From NCBI GenBank assembly GCA_024743015.1, contig JANSXJ010000282.1, positions 1 through 5,005 on the forward strand: a stretch of 5,005 nt of DNA, in the 5' to 3' direction. The position numbers and the translations under genes are program-made. Of this stretch, positions 1-4,694 are shown piece by piece. The notes beneath the pieces are model-generated. The model did not search any database. It saw only the letters and a list, made by a program, of their open reading frames with translations, and was not told the origin of the DNA. The DNA is from Hyphomonas sp. (lineage in GTDB: Bacteria > Pseudomonadota > Alphaproteobacteria > Caulobacterales > Hyphomonadaceae). Position 1 is the first letter of the stretch. Every line of letters begins with the position of its first letter.

Positions 1-634
1 ACAATCCGTGTTCGACGACGCCGGGGATATTGGACAGTAGCGCCGAAGCAAGCGGCGCATCGGGAATGGCACCGCACGAACAATCGAGAATGAAGTTTCC
101 GCCATCAGTTACAATCGGCTTGTTTCCTGGCCCGGTGCGCACATTGATCATAGGTTTCAGGACGCCAGCCTTCTTCAGCGCATCATAAACTTTCTTGGCC
201 GTGATCGTGTAGCCAAAAGGTGTCACTTCGACGGGCAGTGGAAACTGGCCGAGCATCTCGACGCTCTTCGAACTGTCCGCGATCACGATCATCAGATCAC
301 TGGCATTGGCGATGATTTTTTCGCGGAGCAGTGCGGCACCGCCACCTTTGATCAACTGCGCATGCTCATCGACTTCGTCGGCGCCATCGACCGTCAGGTG
401 GATGCGATCGACCTGCTCGACATCGACGAGCGGCACACCGAGCGACTCCGCCAGACGACGTGTCTGTTCGCTCGTCGGTACGCCGCGAACCACCAGGCCC
501 TCAGCGATCTCTTCGGCAAGGTATTCAACAAAGAACTTCGCGGTCGAACCCGTGCCAAGCCCAAGCGTCATCCCATCTTCAACAAAATCCATAGCCGCTT
601 GAGCCGCGTTTTCTTTTTCTAGCTCATTTGCCAA
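1..634 (-). CDS. rpiA: Ribose-5-phosphate isomerase A (3' end cut by the window edge)
   Basis: This cytoplasmic enzyme interconverts ribose 5-phosphate and ribulose 5-phosphate in the non-oxidative pentose phosphate pathway. 211 codons are visible. The phosphate/substrate loop GLGTGSTA lies at residues 25-32, the DGADEVD motif at 83-89 and IKGGGAALLREKI at 95-107. D83, D86, K96 and E105 match the active-site Asp81, Asp84, Lys94 and Glu103 of E. coli RpiA. The visible part ends in GVVEHGL, so only about 10-20 C-terminal residues should be missing. The start is a TTG at 634-632, chosen because GGAGG sits 6 nt upstream and an in-frame stop (the glmU TGA) lies just before it. The first ATG in frame (residue 15) would remove the N-terminal helix that precedes the substrate loop. 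It lies 12 nt behind glmU on the same strand, so it is very probably co-transcribed and translationally coupled. The family call is firm; the non-ATG start is well supported but inferred. Confidence 0.96.
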   Translation of the reverse strand, partial: MANELEKENAAQAAMDFVEDGMTLGLGTGSTAKFFVEYLAEEIAEGLVVRGVPTSEQTRRLAESLGVPLVDVEQVDRIHLTVDGADEVDEHAQLIKGGGAALLREKIIANASDLMIVIADSSKSVEMLGQFPLPVEVTPFGYTITAKKVYDALKKAGVLKPMINVRTGPGNKPIVTDGGNFILDCSCGAIPDAPLASALLSNIPGVVEHGL

Positions 635-640
635 GTTCAG

Positions 641-645
641 CCTCC
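641..645 (-). promoter_or_regulatory. Ribosome binding site of rpiA
   Basis: A perfect GGAGG lies 6 nt upstream of the TTG at 634 and begins 1 nt after the glmU stop codon TGA (649-647). It decides the start of rpiA: no ATG lies nearby in frame, and such a strong site would offset the weak TTG initiation codon. Its position allows ribosomes ending on glmU to re-initiate. Confidence 0.85.
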
Positions 646-646
646 A

Positions 647-2005
647 TCAGCCCTTTTTTCGAGCGGCCTTTATCGCCGCCATCTTATCCCGGAAAGCCGT
701 TGCCCAACCGGCCTTTTGCAATTGTCGACCGCGCGCCACAGCCAGGGCATTCGCATCGACATCCTTGGTGATCACAGATCCCGAGCCGACAAAGGCACCA
801 TCACCAATCGTCACAGGTGCCACAAGCGCCGAGTTCGAACCGATAAAGGCGTTCTTTCCAACTGTGGTCTTGTGTTTCAGGAACCCGTCATAATTGCAGA
901 AAATCGTCCCGGCACCGATGTTTGCTCCCGCGCCAATCTCGCCATCGCCCAGATAGGACAGATGGCTCGCCTGGGCCCCGGTGCCCATTGTCGTGTTCTT
1001 GACCTCTACAAAGTTTCCGATCTTCACGTTTGCTTCCAGCTCTGCCCCGGGGCGCAGTCTTACGAATGGCCCGATAACGCTGCCCGCGCCTACGATTGCC
1101 CCTTCCAGGTGCGAGAACGAGCGGACCCGTGCGCCGGTTTTCACTACCACTCCGGGGGCAAAGACAACATTTGGTTCGATGACGGCATCGGTCTCGACAT
1201 CCGTGTCATAACTAAAATAGACGGTTTCGGGTGCTGTTATCGTGACGCCAGACGCCAGTACTTGACTTCGCTTGCGGCTCTGGAACGCTGCCTCGGCAGC
1301 AGCCAGTTGGGCGCGCGTGTTGATCCCCATCACCTGCGCCTCATCGCAGCTGACCGTTCGACAGGTCCCGCCCGCCTCACGCGCTAGTTCGACAATATCC
1401 GTAAGGTAATACTCGCCTTTGACATTGTCATTCGTCACTTTACCCAGCAGATCGAACATGTCCTTCGAGGACGCTGCGATCACACCGGAATTGCAGAACG
1501 AAACAGCGAGCTGCGCGGGTGTCGCTTCTTTGGCCTCGACAATGGCTTCGAGATTGCCGGACGCATCCGTGATCAACCGTCCATACGCGCCTGGGTCAGC
1601 AGCTTCAAAGCCAAGGATGCCGACCGTCGCACCCGAGCTGACTTCGGCAAAGAGCCCTTCCAGGGTTTCGGTCTCAATCAAGGGCACATCGCCGCACAAC
1701 ACCACGAGGTCGCCCTCGAAATCGCTGAGCGCGTCCTGTGCCGTCAGGACGGCATGCCCGGTTCCAAGCGGAGGGTCCTGAATGGTGACGGCACTCGGCC
1801 CAAGCAATTCGACGACATGGTCCTGAACCGCCTCACCCGCCGGCGAACATACGACCAGAATCCGATCACATCCAACCGATTGCGCGAGCGCAATCGACCA
1901 GTCGATCATTGGTCGTCCGCCAACCGGATGCAACACTTTAGGCAGAGCAGATTGCATGCGCGTCCCCTGCCCCGCTGCCAAGATCACTGCCGCACGGTTT
2001 GCCAT
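647..2005 (-). CDS. glmU: Bifunctional UDP-N-acetylglucosamine pyrophosphorylase / glucosamine-1-phosphate N-acetyltransferase
   Basis: GlmU makes UDP-GlcNAc, the precursor of peptidoglycan and lipopolysaccharide. Its C-terminal domain acetylates glucosamine-1-phosphate with acetyl-CoA, and its N-terminal domain transfers UMP from UTP. In the 452-residue product (E. coli 456) the uridylyltransferase domain spans about 1-230: LAAGQGTRM at 9-17, LPKVLHPVGGRPM at 21-33, LGTGHA at 80-85, D106 in CGDVPL (metal ligand, E. coli D105), GEYYLTD at 197-203 and N229 (E. coli N227). The left-handed beta-helix acyltransferase domain, about 250-452, shows hexapeptide repeats, RLRPG at 316-320, the catalytic His348 in SHLSYLGD (E. 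coli H363) and CNYDG at 370-374. All expected catalytic motifs are present, so both activities should be intact. The ATG at 2005 is preceded by GAGGG 9 nt upstream. It is the first gene of a unit with rpiA; no clear promoter could be assigned in the 5' region. Confidence 0.98.
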   Translation of the reverse strand: MANRAAVILAAGQGTRMQSALPKVLHPVGGRPMIDWSIALAQSVGCDRILVVCSPAGEAVQDHVVELLGPSAVTIQDPPLGTGHAVLTAQDALSDFEGDLVVLCGDVPLIETETLEGLFAEVSSGATVGILGFEAADPGAYGRLITDASGNLEAIVEAKEATPAQLAVSFCNSGVIAASSKDMFDLLGKVTNDNVKGEYYLTDIVELAREAGGTCRTVSCDEAQVMGINTRAQLAAAEAAFQSRKRSQVLASGVTITAPETVYFSYDTDVETDAVIEPNVVFAPGVVVKTGARVRSFSHLEGAIVGAGSVIGPFVRLRPGAELEANVKIGNFVEVKNTTMGTGAQASHLSYLGDGEIGAGANIGAGTIFCNYDGFLKHKTTVGKNAFIGSNSALVAPVTIGDGAFVGSGSVITKDVDANALAVARGRQLQKAGWATAFRDKMAAIKAARKKG

Positions 2006-2107
2006 CGCAAAGTTCCCTCGTGAACGTTCTGCGACTGGACTAGAGCAAGATCTGAGTCGTTGCGAGCCCTATTGTGCCAGACCGGGCGCAGATTAGATTG
2101 GGTTTTT

Positions 2108-2136
2108 TTGGCGAAGATGCCCCCAAATAGTATATG
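2108..2136 (+). promoter_or_regulatory. Possible sigma70-type promoter for a plus-strand RNA
   Basis: TTGGCG (2108-2113) and TATATG (2131-2136) are separated by 17 nt. Each matches the consensus hexamer at 4 of 6 positions. Transcription would begin near 2143, just before the rod-like hairpin. It points away from glmU, so it would not serve that gene. It is a weak match and could be chance. Confidence 0.3.
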
Positions 2137-2147
2137 AGGTGCATTTT

Positions 2148-2235
2148 AGTGGTGCCAGACACACGAAAGGGCAGCTCGCGACGCGAAGCTGCCCTTCCTG
2201 TCCGTGTCACCAGGGTGTGGCACTCTCCTACCACT
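2148..2235. repeat. Long imperfect inverted repeat (rod-like RNA hairpin)
   Basis: Pairs can be drawn from the outside in: AGTGGT (2148-2153) with ACCACT (2230-2235), GCCA (2154-2157) with TGGC (2218-2221), ACACG (2161-2165) with CGTGT (2203-2207), a perfect 9-bp AAGGGCAGC (2167-2175) with GCTGCCCTT (2188-2196), and TCGC with GCGA around a 3-nt loop at 2180-2182. Internal loops are asymmetric, mainly on the right arm. The helix can form in RNA from either strand. Neither arm is followed by a good T-run (the minus strand gives only TTTCG), so it is not a textbook terminator. It may be the body of a small RNA, a 5' leader structure of glmU, or a weak terminator for the small gene upstream on the minus strand. 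Confidence 0.6.
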
Positions 2236-2246
2236 CCCAATGTGAC

Positions 2247-2281
2247 TGCCCGAAATCATCTGATTCGTGGCGCGGTTTTTT
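2247..2281 (+). terminator. Possible intrinsic terminator, plus strand
   Basis: Starting near 2248, GCCCGAA can pair with TTCG(T)GGC, the inner bases extending the stem to about nine pairs with two bulges and a 4-nt loop. It is followed by GCGG and then six T's (2276-2281). The stem is bulged and the T-run is displaced by 4 nt, so this is a weak terminator. It fits as the 3' end of the candidate RNA that begins near 2143. Confidence 0.3.
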
Positions 2282-2313
2282 GCGAACTCTCTCCAAAGCT
2301 CGCTATCCAGATA

Positions 2314-2538
2314 TTAGTCTGGACGATATTCGTTGCGAACTTCGTTCACATTCACGATCTTACGGCGAGGCATGCCGTTGACCATGTTGCTGCGCACATC
2401 GGTACGTGCACTCCGCATCGCCGGAACGAAGCCAGCGTCTACCAGGTCGACTTCGACATCGTAGCCACGCTCGGACCAATATTCAGCAATTTTATCCTTA
2501 AGACGGCGAGCGCCGTCATTGTTACACCAGTCTTTCAT
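2314..2538 (-). CDS. Small conserved protein of unknown function, 74 aa
   Basis: The function is unknown. The product begins MKDWCNNDGA and is soluble, with no signal peptide or membrane segment. Residues 9-24 look like an amphipathic helix (GARRLKDKIAEYWSER), followed by a probable beta strand YDVEVDLVDAG (26-36) and a polar motif RSARTDVRSNMVNG (42-55) that ends in basic PRRK. The arrangement, with one Cys (C5) and the sharply polar RTDVRSNMVNG stretch, resembles small uncharacterised proteins I associate with alphaproteobacteria; that is recollection, not a search. The ATG at 2538 was preferred because GTGAG lies 4 nt upstream, while the in-frame ATG at 2556 (six residues longer) has no Shine-Dalgarno. 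It stands alone on the minus strand, with no partner within 300 nt on either side. Its 42-55 block suggests a conserved binding surface, but this is inference. Confidence 0.8.
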   Translation of the reverse strand: MKDWCNNDGARRLKDKIAEYWSERGYDVEVDLVDAGFVPAMRSARTDVRSNMVNGMPRRKIVNVNEVRNEYRPD

Positions 2539-2710
2539 TGTTCTCACTCTCTGCATCTTGGTCGTTGCCCGCAGATTTTTTTGGCAACTGTTAAAAGATG
2601 TCCTTCACTGCATTTCGGGGCTTGCTGCCCGCTCTAAGCGCTCCCTAGATGCCTGTTATAAATCCGACATACAAGGTCTTTTTTGGATGAATTTTCGATA
2701 AGGAAACTCG

Positions 2711-2726
2711 ATGAACAGCTGTTCAT
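2711..2726. promoter_or_regulatory. Perfect 16-bp palindrome, likely operator
   Basis: ATGAACAGCTGTTCAT is fully self-complementary. A dyad of GAAC-N4-GTTC with flanking AT/AT is typical of a dimeric helix-turn-helix repressor site (TetR-like regulators, or the Gram-positive LexA type). It does not fit the alphaproteobacterial LexA site, which is a direct repeat of GTTC with 7 nt between. No regulator gene is in the window. Confidence 0.6.
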
Positions 2727-2727
2727 A

Positions 2728-2752
2728 ATGAACAGATATTCATCAGATGAAC
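2728..2752. repeat. Degenerate second copy and third half-site of the palindrome
   Basis: ATGAACAGATATTCAT (2728-2743) matches the upstream palindrome at 14 of 16 positions and begins 17 nt after it. A further ATGAAC half-site begins at 2747. The near-helical spacing would place dimers side by side on the DNA, as in cooperative binding, though this is inference. Confidence 0.5.
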
Positions 2753-2767
2753 CGTTAATATCCAACT

Positions 2768-2795
2768 TTCACAAAAGTGTCTAAAATCCAATAAT
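2768..2795 (+). promoter_or_regulatory. Sigma70-like promoter, plus strand
   Basis: TTCACA (2768-2773) and AATAAT (2790-2795) each match the consensus at 5 of 6 positions and are 16 nt apart. Transcription would begin near 2802. The palindromes at 2711-2752 would then lie about 50-90 nt upstream of the start, an activator-like position. It could drive the flavin reductase gene through a 314-nt leader, or a short RNA that ends at the hairpin at 2925-2948. AT-rich sequence produces such matches by chance. Confidence 0.35.
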
Positions 2796-2917
2796 TGCCT
2801 TGATTTATCGCACACGCCACGAAAACGCAGCTGGTTAACGACACCACCCATACTTGTTGCGAACACAACCAATATTCCAAGATTGCATAGCTGCCATGCA
2901 TTTACGTAACGCTCAAT

Positions 2918-2992
2918 TTTCGCGAAATGACAGCGTTCGTCATTTTTTCGCATAAGAATCGGGTGCGCTTTCGCGATTTTCGCTCTCGAAAA
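2918..2992. repeat. Cluster of four TTTCGC words with two short palindromes
   Basis: TTTCGC occurs at 2918, 2946, 2969 and 2978. The first lies in the perfect palindrome TTTCGCGAAA (2918-2927). The last overlaps the inverted repeat TTTTCG-CTCT-CGAAAA (2977-2992), which directly abuts a GAATC site at 2993-2997. Such clustering upstream of a gene suggests protein-binding sites, but I know no regulator with this consensus. Confidence 0.4.
2925..2948 (+). terminator. Short hairpin followed by T6, terminator-like on the plus strand
   Basis: AAATGAC (2925-2931) pairs with GTCATTT (2939-2945) around the 7-nt loop AGCGTTC, and the run of six T's spans 2943-2948. The outer bases GCG and CGC could extend the stem with a bulge. 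No plus-strand protein gene precedes it, so if real it would end a non-coding RNA or attenuate a leader. The stem is short and rich in A:T pairs, so termination would be weak. Confidence 0.3.
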
Positions 2993-3115
2993 GAATCAAT
3001 TCACAAACAAACATCATCTCCGCCCTCCTCTATCGCGCCAGCAGGCACAGATTTTGCTCGGGCTGAGCGGTATCGGGGACTAGACCCAAGCTTCAAACAG
3101 TCCAAATAGAACCGC

Positions 3116-3604
3116 ATGAGTTTTGACTTACGAACCTTCCGCGAGACGCTCGGACTATTTGTTACCGGCGTGACGATCATAACGACACGTGACGAACGCG
3201 GTGATCCGGTGGGCATTACGGCGAACTCCTTTAACTCGGTCTCGCTCGATCCGCCTCTGATCCTGTGGTCCGTCGGGCAGAAGGCGCTGAGCCTGAATGC
3301 TTTCTCTGACGCGAAAGCGTTTGCCGTGCATATCCTGCGAGATGATCAGGCCGATCTCTCGCAACGGTTTGCGACGTCCGGCACAGATAAGTTTCGCCAA
3401 CTCACTGTAGAGACGGGCCTGGGCGGCGTTCCCCTGCTGCCCGAATGCGCAGCGCGGCTGGAATGCTCACTCCATGCGAAATACCCCGCCGGCGACCACC
3501 TGCTCTTCATCGCCAAGGTGGAACGCCTGTCATCTGACCCCGCCGCTATGCCGCTCGTTTATCATGGCGGCCGCTATGCCGAACTCTCCGACAAACCGAA
3601 TTAG
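3116..3604 (+). CDS. Flavin reductase family protein (FMN-binding split barrel)
   Basis: This 162-residue protein belongs to the flavin-reductase-like family (HpaC/NtaB type), which reduces free FMN or FAD with NAD(P)H and usually supplies the reduced flavin to a separate monooxygenase; some members have other flavin-dependent roles. Family marks in order are FRETLGLFVTGVTIIT (8-23), the flavin-contacting GITANSFNSVSLDPPLIL (33-50), a central FAVHIL (69-74) followed by Q78 and the QRFA block (83-86), LECSLHAKYPAGDHLLF with the family GDH motif at 126-128, and a closing PLVYHGGRYAEL (146-157). Length is normal, and the protein is cytosolic with no signal peptide. The ATG at 3116 is the first start possible, since an in-frame TAG lies at 3107-3109; no clear Shine-Dalgarno precedes it. 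There is no oxygenase in the visible neighbourhood, so the partner and substrate cannot be named. Confidence 0.92.
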   Translation: MSFDLRTFRETLGLFVTGVTIITTRDERGDPVGITANSFNSVSLDPPLILWSVGQKALSLNAFSDAKAFAVHILRDDQADLSQRFATSGTDKFRQLTVETGLGGVPLLPECAARLECSLHAKYPAGDHLLFIAKVERLSSDPAAMPLVYHGGRYAELSDKPN

Positions 3605-3615
3605 CCTCCTAAAAC

Positions 3616-3661
3616 ATGGTTAACGGCGCGAAACAGAATTTCGTATGCCTTTAGCGGAATC
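3616..3661. promoter_or_regulatory. CtrA-like half-site and GANTC site upstream of the exported protein gene
   Basis: The minus strand of 3616-3623 reads TTAACCAT, the described CtrA half-site of alphaproteobacteria, and GAATC (3657-3661) is a CcrM methylation site of the kind GcrA uses. Both lie within the 143-nt spacer before the gene starting at 3748. Either motif occurs often by chance, so cell-cycle control is only a suggestion. No confident -35/-10 pair was found in this spacer. Confidence 0.3.
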
Positions 3662-3734
3662 TAAGAATTTTTCTGAGACATTGGGAATATGAGGTCAAAA
3701 GGCCCGTACGGCGGCAATCACGCTGCCATCCAAT

Positions 3735-3738
3735 GGAG
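3735..3738 (+). promoter_or_regulatory. Ribosome binding site of the exported protein gene
   Basis: GGAG lies 9 nt before the ATG at 3748. It overlaps the first possible start (3733) and directly abuts the second (3739), leaving neither with a usable upstream site. This selects 3748, which also gives a cleaner signal peptide. Confidence 0.7.
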
Positions 3739-3747
3739 ATGAAAATA

Positions 3748-4575
3748 ATGAGCTTTCGCAAACTGCTTCTGGCAGGTGCCGCACTTGCGGCCAGTACTGC
3801 CGCTGTCGCCACTCCGGCACATGCCTCAATCATAGACCGCCCGCACTTTAAAGTGCTCGGCGTTGTGATTGTCTGGGCAGCTGACGAGACGAATGGCAAC
3901 ACCCCTATCGCAACTGATTTCATCATTGATGACAGCGTTGGTGGAACAGCTTCTAATGACACAGACCTGATTGGCGGAGCCGCACTCGACGGTCGGACCG
4001 TGGTCACTGGTTCCCTGACACCGACCAAAGATTCAACGTCTACGGCCGCTCTGGGCGACATCCTGACGATCGATAATGATGGCGACGCGACGAATGGCGT
4101 GACGCAGTCAATCGACACAGGCACGCCAACCTCGTTCGGTGCGTTCGACGTAACCGGTGAGTCGCTGTCTGGCGATCTGACACACAATTCAAGCTTCTTT
4201 GTTGCTTCGAACACCGGCTTCAACATTAATGGCGCAGCAACACCGCTGACGGAATCCGGCGACTTCGACATGACCGATATCAGCTTTTCTATGGGCGTGA
4301 CGGTTTCAGGTACGGCTGCCAATGACGGTATCGACTTTGGTGGCAACGCTCAGGACCCAGGTGGTTCGTTTGGCACATTCGCCAATCTCGGCGCAATGAC
4401 CGGCGCAACGCCTGTCTATACTGGTAACCTGCGCACAGCAGCGTCTGCCGGGTCTATCACCGCTCAGTCTGTGCGGTTTGACGCGACTTATGAACTCGGC
4501 ACGACTGGATATGATCTGTCTATGGGTGCTGGTGAAGTCGAAGCCGAAGTCGTTTACACGGTCTACGTCCCGTAA
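3748..4575 (+). CDS. Exported acidic protein of unknown function, 275 aa
   Basis: I do not recognise the family. Residues 1-26 form a clear Sec signal peptide: basic MSFRK, hydrophobic LLLAGAALAASTAAVAT, and PAHA before a likely signal peptidase I cut between A26 and S27. No lipobox cysteine occurs. The mature part has no Cys, only two Lys and four Arg, many Asp, and is rich in Gly, Thr, Ser and Ala, a composition typical of secreted beta-rich surface or fibre proteins. A conserved-looking hydrophobic strand VLGVVIVWAADE sits at 37-48. An Asp-rich loop, DNDGDATNG (109-117), partly resembles a calcium-binding loop. A motif recurs: GGTASNDTDLIGGAA (65-79) and SGTAANDGIDFGGNA (187-201) share 8 of 15 residues. 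The end, EVVYTVYVP, looks like a terminal beta strand. Pilin-like or surface-layer roles are possible but unproven. Alternative in-frame ATGs at 3733 and 3739 lack a ribosome site. A terminator follows closely, suggesting a single-gene unit. Confidence 0.9.
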   Translation: MSFRKLLLAGAALAASTAAVATPAHASIIDRPHFKVLGVVIVWAADETNGNTPIATDFIIDDSVGGTASNDTDLIGGAALDGRTVVTGSLTPTKDSTSTAALGDILTIDNDGDATNGVTQSIDTGTPTSFGAFDVTGESLSGDLTHNSSFFVASNTGFNINGAATPLTESGDFDMTDISFSMGVTVSGTAANDGIDFGGNAQDPGGSFGTFANLGAMTGATPVYTGNLRTAASAGSITAQSVRFDATYELGTTGYDLSMGAGEVEAEVVYTVYVP

Positions 4576-4592
4576 GCGACAATACCGACCTT

Positions 4593-4606
4593 CTCGAGTC
4601 ATCGAG
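4593..4606 (+). repeat. Small hairpin CTCGA/TCGAG after the exported protein gene
   Basis: CTCGA (4593-4597) and TCGAG (4602-4606) pair around a 4-nt loop. It lies between the stop codon and the main terminator hairpin and may stabilise the mRNA end. It is short and could be incidental. Confidence 0.3.
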
Positions 4607-4609
4607 GTT

Positions 4610-4650
4610 AAGCGCTCATCCCTGTTCGTCAGGGCTGAGCGTTTCTGTAT
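4610..4650 (+). terminator. Strong hairpin terminator of the exported protein gene
   Basis: A 15-bp stem with two G-U wobbles, AAGCGCTCATCCCTG (4610-4624) with CAGGGCTGAGCGTTT (4630-4644), closes a 5-nt loop TTCGT. The T-rich stretch GTTTCTGTAT follows, not a pure T-run. It begins 34 nt after the stop at 4575, so it most likely ends that transcript and separates it from the next gene. The strong stem makes this a confident structural call; termination efficiency is inferred. Confidence 0.75.
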
Positions 4651-4694
4651 CGTCCCATATGCGCCGCCTGCAATCACCGCTACATAACGGCGCC

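Larger units (their letters stand above)
2143..2281 (+). ncRNA. Candidate structured small RNA of about 139 nt (hypothetical)
   Basis: The boundaries are inferred from the promoter-like pair ending at 2136 and the T-run ending at 2281. The predicted transcript would be dominated by one rod-shaped hairpin with asymmetric internal loops, followed by a smaller hairpin and U6. It has no open frame of note. A single bubble-containing rod is the general shape of 6S RNA, but I do not recognise 6S sequence motifs, and the length is slightly short for that family. The RNA could equally be made from the opposite strand as a glmU leader. Confidence 0.25.
2006..2313. other. 308-nt gene-free spacer upstream of glmU
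   Basis: This spacer separates two minus-strand genes. No reading frame in it looks like a protein: the 66-codon minus frame over 2040-2240 runs through the long hairpin and resembles nothing I know. It holds the rod-like hairpin at 2148-2235, a plus-strand promoter-like pair at 2108-2136 and a hairpin plus T-run at 2247-2281, each listed separately. On the minus strand, where the glmU promoter should be, I could not find a convincing -35/-10 pair. Confidence 0.6.
2539..3115. other. 577-nt AT-rich gene-free spacer between divergent genes
   Basis: This spacer lies between the small minus-strand gene and the plus-strand flavin reductase gene, so it must hold both promoters. It is visibly richer in A/T than the flanking genes. 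Short open frames occur on both strands (2519-2701 +, 2723-2953 -, 2927-3109 +) but none has protein-like composition or a ribosome binding site, and I reject them. The region instead contains the operator-like palindromes, a promoter-like pair, a hairpin with T6 and clustered TTTCGC words listed separately. From 3005 to 3115 I see nothing specific. Confidence 0.6.

Noticed and set aside
716..1387. 223-codon plus-strand open frame opposite glmU
   Set aside because: It lies entirely antisense to a fully recognisable glmU; its translation is Cys/His/Arg-rich with no domain-like pattern, as expected for a shadow frame.
2148..2235. Insertion-sequence end or transposon remnant
   Set aside because: The inverted repeat is a single compact hairpin with no transposase fragment and no flanking target duplication; an RNA structure explains it better.
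2040..2240. 66-codon minus-strand open frame upstream of glmU
   Set aside because: It runs through the rod-like hairpin, has no good ribosome site and no recognisable sequence; the palindromic DNA explains its content.
2134..2637. 167-codon plus-strand open frame over the spacer and small gene
   Set aside because: It crosses the long hairpin and runs antisense to the 74-residue gene; no ribosome site and no protein-like segments.
2711..2752. SOS (LexA) box
   Set aside because: Alphaproteobacterial LexA binds GTTC-N7-GTTC direct repeats. Here GAAC/GTTC form an inverted repeat with 4 nt between, and direct GAAC copies are 17 and 19 nt apart. No SOS gene is adjacent.
2723..2953. 76-codon minus-strand frame in the AT-rich spacer
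   Set aside because: Composition is not protein-like, it covers the palindrome copies, promoter-like pair and hairpin, and no ribosome site precedes it.
2927..3109. 60-codon plus-strand frame before the flavin reductase
   Set aside because: It begins inside the hairpin stem at 2925-2945, has no Shine-Dalgarno, and its basic, Ser/Pro-rich translation has no family resemblance.
3651..4346. 231-codon minus-strand open frame opposite the exported protein gene
   Set aside because: The plus frame has a signal peptide, ribosome site and terminator. The minus frame has none of these, and its Ser/Pro/Val-rich translation is a by-product of the opposite codons.
4659..4694. Earlier ATG start (4659) for the acyltransferase gene
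   Set aside because: It would add MRRLQSPLHNGA, directly behind the upstream terminator and without a ribosome site; the 4695 start matches the usual family N-terminus.
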